Counted from the first letter of the stretch, positions 25,920-34,930 are shown. The stretch: 64,000 nucleotides of DNA from JADJNW01 sp964517145 (GCA_964517145.1 CAZFBN010000006.1:11946-75945); one strand, 5' to 3'. The notes: a model not told the origin generated them from the letters alone. A program made the numbers and translations.

Positions 25920-27104
25920 TTACCCTTTTTCCTCTTGCAGAGCCGCTTCCTTCACCGCATTTGCTACGCGCCAAGCCACTGCTTCATCCAAACTTGCCGG
26001 GATGATTTCTTCCTTCGTAGGGTTAGGAATACACGCTGCAATTGCAAAAGCCGCTGCCATTTTCATCGCAGGCGTGATGGATTTAGCCCGCGCATCGAGT
26101 GCTCCGCGGAAAACACCTGGAAATCCCAGCACATTATTAACCTGATTCGGCAAATCGCTTCTGCCTGTACCAACAATCAACGCGCCACCCGCGTAAGCTT
26201 CTGCTGGCATGATCTCAGGCGTGGGGTTTGCCAGCGCAAAAATAATTGCATTTTGAGCCATCGTCCGAACATCATCGCTCGTTAGAAGGTTGCCCACACT
26301 CACCCCAATAAACACGTCGGCACCCACCAGCGCCTCGCGCAAGCCACCGCTGATGTCTGATTGATTGGTAAAAGTGAGCGCTTCCAACTTCGAGCTATTG
26401 AGATCGGTGCGATCTTTGTGTAAAATGCCTTTTGTGTCGCAAATAATGATGTCTTTGACGCAAACGTTATATTCATCGTTTTGATAATCAACGCTTTTTA
26501 ATAGTTTGGCGATGGCAATGCCCGCTGCACCTGCGCCGTTGATGACTACTTTTAGGTTTTCTAATTTTTTGTCGGCAACTTTTACTGCATTTAGCAAAGC
26601 GGCTAAAACCACAATGGCTGTCCCATGCTGGTCATCGTGAAACACTGGAATGCCCAGGTCTTGCAGGCGACTTTCTACTTCAAAACTGCGCGGCGCAGCA
26701 ATGTCCTCCAAATTGATGCCTCCAAAAACAGGCGCAATTAGGCGCACCGTTTCCACGATTTTGTCCACATCTTGCGTGTCAATGCAGATCGGAAAGGCGT
26801 CAATGTTCGCAAAACGCTTAAACAATAGGGCTTTGCCTTCCATAACCGGAATGGCAGCATGTGCGCCGATATTGCCCAAACCCAGCACCGCTGAGCCATC
26901 GCTGACCACCGCTACGGTGTTGTTTTTCAGGGTGTAGTCCCAAACGGTTTCAGGATGGCGGGCTATCTCCAAACAAGGCTCGGCGACACCTGGCGAGTAC
27001 ACCAATGACAATTGCTCTTTGGTTTGCACGTCTAACTTCGGCGTAATTTGAATTTTTCCTTTTAAATGTCGATGTAAAAGGAGGGATTCTTGAAAATAAT
27101 CCAT
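25920..27104 (-). CDS. NAD(P)-dependent malic enzyme
   Basis: 394 residues, the short bacterial malic enzyme. It oxidatively decarboxylates malate to pyruvate and CO2, giving NADH or NADPH. The N-terminal half has HLKGKIQITPKLDVQTKEQLSLVYSPGVAEPC and SDGSAVLGLGNIGAHAAIPVMEGKALLFKRF, then GGINLEDIAAPRSFEVE and FHDDQHGTAIVVLAAL with the metal-binding acids. The C-terminal NAD domain carries VINGAGAAGIAIAKLL. There is no phosphotransacetylase extension, unlike MaeB. Cofactor preference is not decidable. An upstream same-strand gene is a hydrolase-OsmC fusion about 105 nt away. Confidence 0.95.
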   Translation of the reverse strand: MDYFQESLLLHRHLKGKIQITPKLDVQTKEQLSLVYSPGVAEPCLEIARHPETVWDYTLKNNTVAVVSDGSAVLGLGNIGAHAAIPVMEGKALLFKRFANIDAFPICIDTQDVDKIVETVRLIAPVFGGINLEDIAAPRSFEVESRLQDLGIPVFHDDQHGTAIVVLAALLNAVKVADKKLENLKVVINGAGAAGIAIAKLLKSVDYQNDEYNVCVKDIIICDTKGILHKDRTDLNSSKLEALTFTNQSDISGGLREALVGADVFIGVSVGNLLTSDDVRTMAQNAIIFALANPTPEIMPAEAYAGGALIVGTGRSDLPNQVNNVLGFPGVFRGALDARAKSITPAMKMAAAFAIAACIPNPTKEEIIPASLDEAVAWRVANAVKEAALQEEKG

Positions 27105-27209
27105 AATTAGGGATTTAATGGTTAGTAACCTATGTATTTAAGAAAATTATAATAAAACCGCGGCTCAATTTATTTAAAGTTAAAGCAATTTTAAAATGTG
27201 AAAAGTAAC

Positions 27210-28418
27210 TTATATTACATTCGTGATAATTCGCACCTCTTCTTGAAGCGTACGGTGTACCGGGCAGCGATTAGCAATTTCCAGCAGCCGCGCGCGTTGC
27301 AACTCGTCTAAATTTCCCGTCAATTCAATGGTGCGCTCAAAATGATCTATTTTCCCCTGCGGCGCTTCGCCAGCCATCATATCTTCGGTGTAATCTTTGT
27401 AATGCTCCAAATGCACCCGTACTTCCTGCAAATCCCAGCCTTTTCGACGAGCATACATTTGCAACGTCATAGCCGTACAAGCACCTAAGCCACTGGCAAC
27501 CAATTCGTAAGGTGAAGGTCCAAAGTCATTGCCGCCTACTTCCTCTGGCTCATCTGCAATTAGACCATGATGATGCACCATTATTTCAGTGGTGTAACCT
27601 TTATTTCCCAAGCGAGCCAGCACTTGCTTTTCGGTTTTTAATAATTCTTTTTCTGGAATATCAAGATAACGGCTTGCCCAGGAGGCAATTATACTTCCAA
27701 CATAATTTGAATCTTTCTTTTCAGACAACAAATGATCGGCACCGTCGAGCGAAACAAAACTCTTGGGATGGCGTGCGGCATTGTACAATTTGGCGGCATT
27801 CTCTACGGGCACAACCAAGTCCTGCGGGGAGTGCAGAATCAACAAAGATCGGTTCAAGTGAGCCAACTTTTCTTCGAGGCTTTGCGCGCGAATGTCTTCC
27901 AAAAACTGTTTTTTCACGGAAAACGTTCGTCCTGCAATTTTTACTTTTGCAATGCCCTCTTTTTCAATAGTTTGAATGTCATTGGAAAATAAATGTTGTA
28001 CATGATCGGGATCAAATGGCGCACCAATTGTAGCGATTGCTTTGACCGATGGCAATAATGTGGCAGCACAAATGACCGCCGCACCGCCCAGGGAATGCCC
28101 GATGAGCAGGCTCGGCAGCATATGCGTTTTTTCCAGCCATGCCGCGGCTTCCAGCAGGTCTTCGATGTTCGATGAAAAATTTGTGTCGGCAAAATCGCCC
28201 TCGCTCTCGCCCAAGCCAGTAAAATCAAAACGCAACACAGCGATTCCGTTCATATTCAAGGCACGACTGATGTTGCGCAGCGCCGTTAAATCTTTTCCGC
28301 AAGTAAAACAATGTGCAAAAAGCGCAAAGGTGTGCGGATGTTGGTTCACCGGCAGTTCCAATCGGGCGTCAATGCGTTCGCCTTTTTTATTGTAAAATTG
28401 GATTTTTTTCGCATTCAT
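27210..28418 (-). CDS. Alpha/beta hydrolase-OsmC fusion protein
   Basis: 402 residues in two domains. Residues 1-255 are an alpha/beta hydrolase: LFAHCFTCGKDLTALRNIS, nucleophile motif LIGHSLGGAA, and ILHSPQDLVVP with GADHLLSEKKD providing the likely Asp and His. Residues 265-402 are an OsmC/Ohr-like domain with GGNDFGPSPYELVASGLGACTAMTLQMYARRKG and the second cysteine region NRCPVHRTL, the pair of Cys that reduce peroxides. The fusion is a known architecture in several phyla. A plausible idea is ester release followed by hydroperoxide reduction, but the substrate is unknown. Both domains look intact. Confidence 0.92.
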   Translation of the reverse strand: MNAKKIQFYNKKGERIDARLELPVNQHPHTFALFAHCFTCGKDLTALRNISRALNMNGIAVLRFDFTGLGESEGDFADTNFSSNIEDLLEAAAWLEKTHMLPSLLIGHSLGGAAVICAATLLPSVKAIATIGAPFDPDHVQHLFSNDIQTIEKEGIAKVKIAGRTFSVKKQFLEDIRAQSLEEKLAHLNRSLLILHSPQDLVVPVENAAKLYNAARHPKSFVSLDGADHLLSEKKDSNYVGSIIASWASRYLDIPEKELLKTEKQVLARLGNKGYTTEIMVHHHGLIADEPEEVGGNDFGPSPYELVASGLGACTAMTLQMYARRKGWDLQEVRVHLEHYKDYTEDMMAGEAPQGKIDHFERTIELTGNLDELQRARLLEIANRCPVHRTLQEEVRIITNVI

Positions 28419-28748
28419 TGGACTCGATTTTTAAAATAATTTGCTTTAAAATGCAACTTTTTAGCTTATGCTTTTAATGATTGGGATATTCATTTTATCA
28501 AATTATTGACAAAATCGTTGTTTTATGAAGCATCAATCTACGGAAAAATCAAATCCGTTGGAGGAAATTCGCGTTATTGTAGAAACTGCTGAAAAAAAAA
28601 TCTAATGCTCCCAAGTGATGGGATGTACTGGGTTGGATATTACAATTGGGTGCAAAACTACTTAAATAATTAAAATACAAGAATTAAAATATTAAACAAG
28701 CAACGCTTATTTTAAAAATACGCTATTTCAAATTTCATTTTTCGCATT
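28419..28748. other. Intergenic region with small frame and repeat
   Basis: 330 bases. A 26-codon frame at 28525-28605 (MKHQSTEKSNPLEEIRVIVE...) is hydrophilic and could be a small gene or a fragment. From about 28726 to 28758 a stutter of ATTTCAAATTTC/CATTTCACATTT words appears, the same words as at 44405-44456 and 61180-61281. Confidence 0.45.
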
Positions 28749-29663
28749 TCACATTTTTCTAAAAGCCCATTGCAAAAAATCGGGTAGCACGCGACTCCAG
28801 GTAGGCAGGTTGTGCTCGCCGCCAATGACTTCCACGTATTTGATGTCGTCGCCTTCGTGGTAGCCCATTTTTTGGAGCGCTTTGATAACGTCCAGGGTGT
28901 CGTCAATTGAGTCAATGATGCCATTGTTATTGCGATCGTCGGATTCGTCAAGCGTGCCCGTTTGTAACCAAAATTTCATCCCCAAACGCTTGGCATCATT
29001 TTGTAATAAATCAATGAGAATGCGGTGTGCATCGGGATTATCGTCGCTTATATCTTTTGAACGCCACCAGAAAGAACCCGAAAAAACGCCAATTTTTTGA
29101 AACAACGCAGGATGATGCCAGGCAATGTCGAACGCTGACAAGCCTCCCAGCGAGAAGCCACCATATGCCCAATTCTGTTCGGCGCAGCGATAGCGCTTGC
29201 GCAAAGCAGGAGTTAATTCTTGCAAAATAAAATGCGTGTAAGCCCCGGCTTTGCCGCCTCGGTTTTTGTAGTCGGGCTGGTGGGCAGTGCCGTACTCGTG
29301 AATGCGGTCGTGATTGGCATGAATAGCAACGACAATAATTTTTTCAATACGTTGATTTTCATAGAGTTGCTCCAGAATGTCTGCCATACGGACAGCTTCC
29401 ATGTCTTGCCCATCGTTGAAAAGTAAAACAGGAAAAAGTTCATTTTTTTGTTCAAAATAAGACGGTGGCAGGAATATCGTGATCCGAACTTCGCGTTGTA
29501 AAAAGCGGGAAGGAAAATTCTCAATCGTTTGAATCTCTGTTAGTTGCGAGGTTCGCAGATTGATTCGCGTGGAAAGGCGAAATTTTTGTAAATCAAGTCG
29601 TCTAAAAAAGCGCATAATACCAGATGCTAATTTGCGAAAGCGCGAATATCTCATGTTTTGCAC
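28749..29663 (-). CDS. Putative esterase (enterochelin-esterase-like, PF00756 type)
   Basis: 304 residues; ATG at 29663 or 29654. An alpha/beta hydrolase of the putative-esterase family: ITIFLPPSYFEQKNELFPVLLFNDGQD near residue 80, nucleophile motif GGFSLGGLSAFDIAW, acid region QTGTLDESDDRNNNGI and GGEHNLPTW as likely catalytic His. No signal peptide is obvious, but the first 25 residues are strongly basic. Related enzymes hydrolyse siderophore, acyl or feruloyl esters. It is transcribed away from another esterase of the same type (29917), sharing a 253-bp divergent region, which suggests joint regulation with the ATP-grasp cluster. Confidence 0.85.
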   Translation of the reverse strand: MQNMRYSRFRKLASGIMRFFRRLDLQKFRLSTRINLRTSQLTEIQTIENFPSRFLQREVRITIFLPPSYFEQKNELFPVLLFNDGQDMEAVRMADILEQLYENQRIEKIIVVAIHANHDRIHEYGTAHQPDYKNRGGKAGAYTHFILQELTPALRKRYRCAEQNWAYGGFSLGGLSAFDIAWHHPALFQKIGVFSGSFWWRSKDISDDNPDAHRILIDLLQNDAKRLGMKFWLQTGTLDESDDRNNNGIIDSIDDTLDVIKALQKMGYHEGDDIKYVEVIGGEHNLPTWSRVLPDFLQWAFRKM

Positions 29664-29804
29664 TTGGTTTAAATGGGAAGGTTAATTTAATGCAAAAAAC
29701 GCGAATGCACTGCATGGTTTGCCCAGAAGTTTTCCACAATCGAATCGTTGAATGTACGTATTGGATTTATTAAAAAACCTTCGTCCGTGTTTCTGAATTT
29801 TTTA

Positions 29805-29812
29805 TAATTTTG
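29805..29812 (+). promoter_or_regulatory. Promoter box for the esterase/ATP-grasp cluster
   Basis: TAATTTTG at 29805-29812 lies about 105 nt before the start at 29917. The -33 part is weak. Confidence 0.4.
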
Positions 29813-29916
29813 CTTCAAATCAAAACCTAATTTCTGAATACCCATTCAACTGTTCTTCTGCACCTTTCTTATTCAAATTGCTGAATATCAGATAAAAACA
29901 TTAAATAATTTTTTAG

Positions 29917-30621
29917 ATGAAAGAATCTTACTACAAATGGTATTCTCATACATTGAGCAAAGACATTGAGTTGTTAGTGTTTGGGCATCAGGGGTATCCG
30001 GTTGTCATTTTTCCTACCTCGATGGGGCGTTATTATGAATCCAAAGATTTTGGGCTGATCGAATCGGCGCGTTGGTTTGTGGAGCGTGGATTTGTACAAA
30101 TTTTTTGTCCCGATAGCGTGGACGTGCACAGTTGGTACAACAAAAGTATCCATCCGGGGCACCGCGTGATGAATCATATTTGGTACGACAAATTTATTTA
30201 CGAGGAGCTCGTGCCGGGCATTCGCTGGAATACGCAGGTGGGCAAAGTGGCAGTGGCAGGCGCGAGTTTTGGCGGCTACCATGCCGTGAATTTTGCTTTC
30301 AAACACCCGGATGTGGTCAGCCATTTATTCAGTATGAGCGGCGCTTTTGATATTAGAATGTTTTTGAATGGACATTATGATGAAAATGTGTATTTTAACA
30401 ATCCACCTGATTACCTGCCAGGATTGAACCATCCTGACTTGTGGCGTATGAAAATAGTGCTGGGTACTGCCGAGTGGGACATTTGTCGCCCCGATAATGA
30501 ACATTTATCCTATTTGTTAGGTCAAAAAAACGTGCCCCACTGGCTCGACATGCGAGGCTGGGTAAAGCATGATTGGCCCCTTTGGAAAGAAATGTTTCCA
30601 CATTATTTGAGTTTGATTTAA
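29917..30621 (+). CDS. Putative esterase in ATP-grasp cluster
   Basis: 234 residues without signal peptide. Alpha/beta hydrolase fold: YPVVIFPTSMGRYYESKDFGLIE, then nucleophile motif VAVAGASFGGYHAVNFAFKHP (GxSxGG), acid candidate GTAEWDICRPDNE and histidine WVKHDWPLW near the C-terminus. This is the putative-esterase (PF00756) type, shorter than enterochelin esterase. It heads a same-strand run with an ATP-grasp ligase, a glutamine amidotransferase and a second ATP-grasp-like gene, so it may hydrolyse or transfer an ester or amide in that pathway. A second gene of the same family lies divergently upstream. Confidence 0.85.
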   Translation: MKESYYKWYSHTLSKDIELLVFGHQGYPVVIFPTSMGRYYESKDFGLIESARWFVERGFVQIFCPDSVDVHSWYNKSIHPGHRVMNHIWYDKFIYEELVPGIRWNTQVGKVAVAGASFGGYHAVNFAFKHPDVVSHLFSMSGAFDIRMFLNGHYDENVYFNNPPDYLPGLNHPDLWRMKIVLGTAEWDICRPDNEHLSYLLGQKNVPHWLDMRGWVKHDWPLWKEMFPHYLSLI

Positions 30622-30754
30622 AAAGGCTACGAGTTACAAGTCGTAAGCTACAAGGAAAACTGCTTGCGGCTTGGAGTCTGTGACTTGTTGCTAATAAAAG
30701 TTTGCTCTGAAAATAAAAGTCCAAATATTCACCTGAATCAACAAATTTAAATAA

Positions 30755-30762
30755 TATATTTG
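30755..30762 (+). promoter_or_regulatory. Promoter box before ATP-grasp gene
   Basis: TATATTTG at 30755-30762, about 45 nt before the ATG at 30807; -33 element not clear. The preceding 30626-30690 holds a stuttering inverted repeat (ACAAGTC ... GACTTGT). Confidence 0.4.
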
Positions 30763-30806
30763 CTAACAGCAGGAATCAAAACACCAAACATCTCAATTGA
30801 CCTTTT

Positions 30807-31820
30807 ATGAAGAAAATAGGCATTTTATACGGTTGGGAACGTTCGTTTCCACCCGCATTTGTAGAACGAGTGAATGCTAAAAATATATCAGGTATTGTAG
30901 CAGAGCCGGTACACATTTCAAAAGTGCAGCAGGCTGCGCCGACTGATTATGCCGTGATTATTGATCGAATTTCGCAGGATGTGCCGTTTTATCGGGCATA
31001 TTTGAAAAATGCAGCGCTGATGGGCACAGCGGTCATTAACAATCCTTTTTGGTGGAGTGCGGATGAAAAGTTTTTTAACAATGCGTTGGCTGTGCAAATT
31101 GGCGTTCCGGTGCCCAAAACAGTGATTTTGCCTTCCAACGAACGCCCCGATGATACCAAAGCAGAATCCTTTACCAATCTGGCTTTTCCGCTCGATTGGC
31201 AGGGCATGTTCGAATACATTGGTTTTCCGGCATTTATGAAACCTTACGCCGGCGGCGGCTGGAAGCATGTGTATAAATTGAACAGTGCGGAGGAGTTTTT
31301 TGAAAAATACAATGAAACTGGTCAGTTGGTGATGTTGCTGCAAGAAGCCATCGAATTTGAATCGTATTTTCGCTGTTATTGCATCGGTGGCAAGTATGTT
31401 AAAATCATGCACTATGAGCCGCGAAATCCTTACCACTTGCGTTATGCAGTGAAGCATGACGTGTCGGATGCGCTGATCCAACTCATGGAGGAGTATGTAA
31501 TCAAATTGAATCAAGCCCTGGGGTACGATTTTAACACCGTAGAATTTGCGATACGAGAGGGCATTCCTTACGCAATTGATTTTTGGAATCCAGCACCTGA
31601 TGCGGATAGGCATTCGGTTGGCGAAGAAAATTATGAATGGGTGATTGAAACAGCTGCCAATTATGCCATCGAACGGGCACAGATGCACCAAGACGGGCAA
31701 AATAATCTGACCTGGGGCACCTTCATGCGCGAGGCAATTGTTGGAAAAAACAATGGCTTGACACCGTCGGCTGCACCCAAACCCAGCGGCGGAAAGCGAG
31801 CAGCGAAAATAAAAAGTTAA
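30807..31820 (+). CDS. RimK-like ATP-grasp ligase
   Basis: 337 residues. Residues 1-95 look like a pre-ATP-grasp domain (MKKIGILYGWERSFPPAF). The ATP-grasp core has FPAFMKPYAGGGWKHVYK with K145 and the Gly-rich loop 149-151, then VMLLQEAIEFESYFRCYCIGGKYVKIM, and the magnesium-binding end with E246 (TVEFAI) and D258/N261 (AIDFWNPAPD). Such enzymes activate a carboxylate as acyl-phosphate and join it to an amine or thiol. The last 25 residues form a basic, proline/lysine-rich tail that may bind a partner or nucleic acid. Immediate neighbours are an esterase and a glutamine amidotransferase. The substrate is unknown. Confidence 0.88.
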   Translation: MKKIGILYGWERSFPPAFVERVNAKNISGIVAEPVHISKVQQAAPTDYAVIIDRISQDVPFYRAYLKNAALMGTAVINNPFWWSADEKFFNNALAVQIGVPVPKTVILPSNERPDDTKAESFTNLAFPLDWQGMFEYIGFPAFMKPYAGGGWKHVYKLNSAEEFFEKYNETGQLVMLLQEAIEFESYFRCYCIGGKYVKIMHYEPRNPYHLRYAVKHDVSDALIQLMEEYVIKLNQALGYDFNTVEFAIREGIPYAIDFWNPAPDADRHSVGEENYEWVIETAANYAIERAQMHQDGQNNLTWGTFMREAIVGKNNGLTPSAAPKPSGGKRAAKIKS

Positions 31821-31970
31821 AATGGATTATTTGAACGTTTGATTGCTGCCAATCAGGCGTTTAAACCAGCCAACTTTTTTACAGGCGATCTTAACCAATA
31901 AAACGACGTCAAACAAAATTTTACCACATTGGTTTTTCTCTTTTATTGGCATTAAAATTTGAATTACAAC

Positions 31971-32789
31971 ATGCAAACTGCAAGACTGGCGATTTTGGAT
32001 ATGTACGACAACACGCCCAACCAGGGAATGCGCTGTATCCGCGAAATCGTGAGCCGCTTTGGAAAACAATTGGATGCTGAAATCTTTGATGTGCGAGGAC
32101 AAGCGGAGTTGCCAAGCTTGGATTTTGACATTTACATTTCGACCGGTGGTCCGGGCAGCCCCCATGATGGTGACGGTGTGTGGGATGTGAAATATTACAA
32201 TTGGTTAGATAGTGTTTGGAATTGGAATCAAATTCCTGGAAATCCTAAAAAGCACGTATTTTTTATTTGCCATTCTTTCCAAATGGCGTGCATCCATTTC
32301 CAAGTGGCGCAAGTCAACAAGCGTCGGTCGAAATCGTTTGGCACTTTTCCGGTACACAAAACGGATATTGGTATTGACGAGCCTTTGTTTGACGGTTTGC
32401 CCAATCCTTTTTACGTAGCGGATTTCCGCGATTGGCAAGCCGTACAGCCTGATTTGGATCGCTTGGATGAAATGGGAGCAGAAATTCTCTGTCTGGAAAA
32501 AATTCGTCCGCACGTGCAGTTGGAACGCGCCATCATGGCAATTCGTTTTTCGGAAGAGTTTTTTGGAACGCAATTTCACCCGGAAGCCGACTCAGAAGGG
32601 ATGTTGCAGCATTTCCTCGATCCGGAGCGCCGAAAAGTCATCATCGAAGAGCACAGCGAGAAAAAATATTTGGAAATGATTGACCACCTGCGCGATTCTG
32701 ATAAAATTGAACTGACACATAATATTGTTTTGCCCTTGTTCTTGAGTCGTGCCATTCGTGCGGTACGACGCGAACCAGTTTTGGCTTAG
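31971..32789 (+). CDS. Class I glutamine amidotransferase-like protein
   Basis: 272 residues from ATG 31971. A Rossmann-like GATase1 domain occupies residues 1-215: LAILDMYDN, STGGPGSPHDGDG, nucleophile region FFICHSFQMAC with C100, and FGTQFHPEADSEG giving H203 and E205, so the Cys-His-Glu triad is complete. The usual G after CxG is S here (CHSFQ). The remaining 55 residues form an extra charged tail. Such domains release ammonia from glutamine for a partner synthase, or hydrolyse gamma-glutamyl bonds. Flanked on both sides by ATP-grasp genes, it is likely to supply ammonia or process a glutamyl amide in that pathway (inference). Confidence 0.88.
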   Translation: MQTARLAILDMYDNTPNQGMRCIREIVSRFGKQLDAEIFDVRGQAELPSLDFDIYISTGGPGSPHDGDGVWDVKYYNWLDSVWNWNQIPGNPKKHVFFICHSFQMACIHFQVAQVNKRRSKSFGTFPVHKTDIGIDEPLFDGLPNPFYVADFRDWQAVQPDLDRLDEMGAEILCLEKIRPHVQLERAIMAIRFSEEFFGTQFHPEADSEGMLQHFLDPERRKVIIEEHSEKKYLEMIDHLRDSDKIELTHNIVLPLFLSRAIRAVRREPVLA

Positions 32790-32819
32790 ATTTAACCGTT
32801 ATACTTCGAACTTCAAATT

Positions 32820-34010
32820 ATGATTGCTGAACTCCGCGAACAATTCAACCAAAGTTTCCGGCAGGAGCGCTACAACGCCATGCTAGATTGGATGGAAACA
32901 ATTTATCATCATCGCCCTCCTTTTCATGTGTGCGAAACGCCCGTTTTTGTTCCGCAGGAGATTAAAATGAAGTTGTTGACTGCCGTTGAAGAAATTGTGG
33001 ATGTGTTGGTGCAGCCTGATTTCAAACACTTGTCGCAAGGCGCTTTGCAACCAGCACAAATAGTGCCCAACGAGTCGGCACATCCTACTTTTCTGGTGTT
33101 GGATTTTGGCATTTGCAAAGATGAAAACGGCAATTATATTCCACAATTAATTGAAGGACAAGGGTTTCCGTCGCTTTACTTTTTTCAAAATATGCTGGCG
33201 AACGCTTATCGGGCGTTTTTTGAAATTCCTAACCATTTCACTCATCTTTTCAATGGTTTAAACGAAGACACGTATTTCGATTTATTAAAAAAAATTATTT
33301 TTGGAAATAGTGCGCCCGAAAACACGGTTTTACTAGAAATTGAACCAGAGCAACAAGCCACTGCCATTGATTTTTATGTGGGGCGCAAAACTATCGGCTT
33401 GCCTTTTGTATCGGTAACGGATATTCAAAAAGAAGGTCGTAACTTGTTCTATTTCAATGAAAAGGGTGAAAAAATCAAAATTGAACGCATTTACAATCGC
33501 GTGATTTTTGATGAGTTGCAACAACGACCGGAATTGCCGATGCAATTCAAATTTACCGACGACCTCGATGTACATTGGGTGGGACACCCCAATTGGTTTT
33601 TCCGTATTAGCAAGCACACATTGCCACTCTTCAAAAGCAAGTATGTGCCGGAAGCCCACTACCTGAGCGAGTTGACGGAAGTGCCGGAAAACCTCGACGC
33701 GTTTGTACTGAAACCCTTATTTTCCTTTGCCGGGCAGGGCGTCATCATGCACCCTACGAAGGAAGACATTGCCAACATTGGCGACCGGTCTAACTATATT
33801 TTACAAAAAAAAGTGCAGTACGTGCCGGTCATTCCGACCCTCGACGAACCCGCTAAAATCGAAGTGCGCATGCTGCTGGTGTGGGAAGACGAGGCACCGC
33901 GTCCGCAACTGGTGACCAACCTCATTCGCCTCGGCAAAGCTGAAATGATTGGCGTGCGTGCTAATAAAGACAAGACTTGGGTGGGCGGAAGTATTGGTTT
34001 TTTTGAATAG
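32820..34010 (+). CDS. ATP-grasp-like protein resembling glutathionylspermidine synthase
   Basis: 396 residues, 30 nt after the amidotransferase gene. The N-terminal half has no close family but includes VLLEIEPEQQATAIDFY and IERIYNRVIFDELQ, which resemble the pre-ATP-grasp part of glutathionylspermidine synthase and of circularly permuted ATP-grasp proteins. The C-terminal part shows the ATP-grasp pieces: VLKPLFSFAGQGV with K298, NYILQKKVQYVPVI, and KIEVRMLLVWEDE...LVTNLIRLGKAEMIGVRANKDKTWVGGS. I therefore call it a second, divergent ligase, probably cytoplasmic. The classification is by motif reading and could be wrong for the N-terminus; the gene position makes pathway membership likely. 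Confidence 0.7.
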   Translation: MIAELREQFNQSFRQERYNAMLDWMETIYHHRPPFHVCETPVFVPQEIKMKLLTAVEEIVDVLVQPDFKHLSQGALQPAQIVPNESAHPTFLVLDFGICKDENGNYIPQLIEGQGFPSLYFFQNMLANAYRAFFEIPNHFTHLFNGLNEDTYFDLLKKIIFGNSAPENTVLLEIEPEQQATAIDFYVGRKTIGLPFVSVTDIQKEGRNLFYFNEKGEKIKIERIYNRVIFDELQQRPELPMQFKFTDDLDVHWVGHPNWFFRISKHTLPLFKSKYVPEAHYLSELTEVPENLDAFVLKPLFSFAGQGVIMHPTKEDIANIGDRSNYILQKKVQYVPVIPTLDEPAKIEVRMLLVWEDEAPRPQLVTNLIRLGKAEMIGVRANKDKTWVGGSIGFFE

Positions 34011-34084
34011 TACACTGATTTTTGCAATAGCGTCCCTTTTGGATATGATAATTATGATATGAACTGATTTAAAATTGATAATAA

Positions 34085-34930
34085 TCAGGGTATCATTTTA
34101 TAAATGTTAATTCCTTCTTTTTTTCTGACAAACAAGCGTCCCTGCTGCACCTGCACCTGGTGCTCGGCGCTCACCTCGGCAGGCAAGAGTAAATTATTAC
34201 TTTGAAAAGATTGAAGATTATAAAATATTAAGTTGTCTTTATTTTTGTAAATCAGTTGATTATCCAAAATTTGAAGCGTAGCTATATCAAGTATTGGAAT
34301 CAATTTTACATACTGTCCAAAGTTATTAAAAACTAGAATCCCCAACGCAGGATCATTTAAATACACAAAATTTTCTCGTGCGATAAGTTGAATCGGCTTA
34401 GGCGTTCGGGGCAGCAGTAAGCTCAAATTTTGACTTTCCACCAGCACCTCGCCACTGCGGCTCAGTTTTTTCAGCAAAAAAGCGGCTTCGTCATACACCC
34501 ACACATTGCCATCGTTGCTCAAGCCCAGCGTATTCGCCTGAATCACATTGGCATCGATCAAACTCAGCCGGGCAATTTCATTCAAGGTGCGATCAAGTGT
34601 CACTACTATTTGATAATCAGGATAATACAAAAGTATATTAAAAGGATCCGTCGCATCTACATAGCCCAGTTCGCCCAGTGTATTATTGCTAAAGCGATAC
34701 TGCTCCAGGTAGCTTTGCGCGGAAGCGCTGGGTACAAATTTGATGATGGTGTTATGCAAGGTCACTGCATAGATTTGTTGCAACTGATCCGTTGTAAAAA
34801 ATTTACTCACAACCGGAATCTGAGTAAGGAGTTGATAGGTGGCAGGTGTAACGGTTTTATCTTGGGCAAACGCCAATCGAGTCGTTGCCAGCAAAAGAAG
34901 TAAAAACAGTGCTTGTTGAATCGTTTTCAA
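34085..34930 (-). CDS. Secreted beta-propeller-like hypothetical protein
   Basis: 281 residues with a clear signal peptide (MKTIQQALFLLLLLATTRLAFAQ). The body repeats short beta units such as IYAVTLHNTIIKF, FNILLYYPDYQIVVTLDRTLNEIARLSL, NDGNVWVYDEAAFLLKKLSRSGEVL and IQLIARENFVYLNDPALGILVFNNFGQYVKLI, the look of a small beta-propeller. It is probably periplasmic. No catalytic motif is seen. It converges on the ATP-grasp gene with 74 nt between the ends and is divergent from the fucosidase; a functional link to either is not evident. Confidence 0.72.
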   Translation of the reverse strand: MKTIQQALFLLLLLATTRLAFAQDKTVTPATYQLLTQIPVVSKFFTTDQLQQIYAVTLHNTIIKFVPSASAQSYLEQYRFSNNTLGELGYVDATDPFNILLYYPDYQIVVTLDRTLNEIARLSLIDANVIQANTLGLSNDGNVWVYDEAAFLLKKLSRSGEVLVESQNLSLLLPRTPKPIQLIARENFVYLNDPALGILVFNNFGQYVKLIPILDIATLQILDNQLIYKNKDNLIFYNLQSFQSNNLLLPAEVSAEHQVQVQQGRLFVRKKEGINIYKMIP

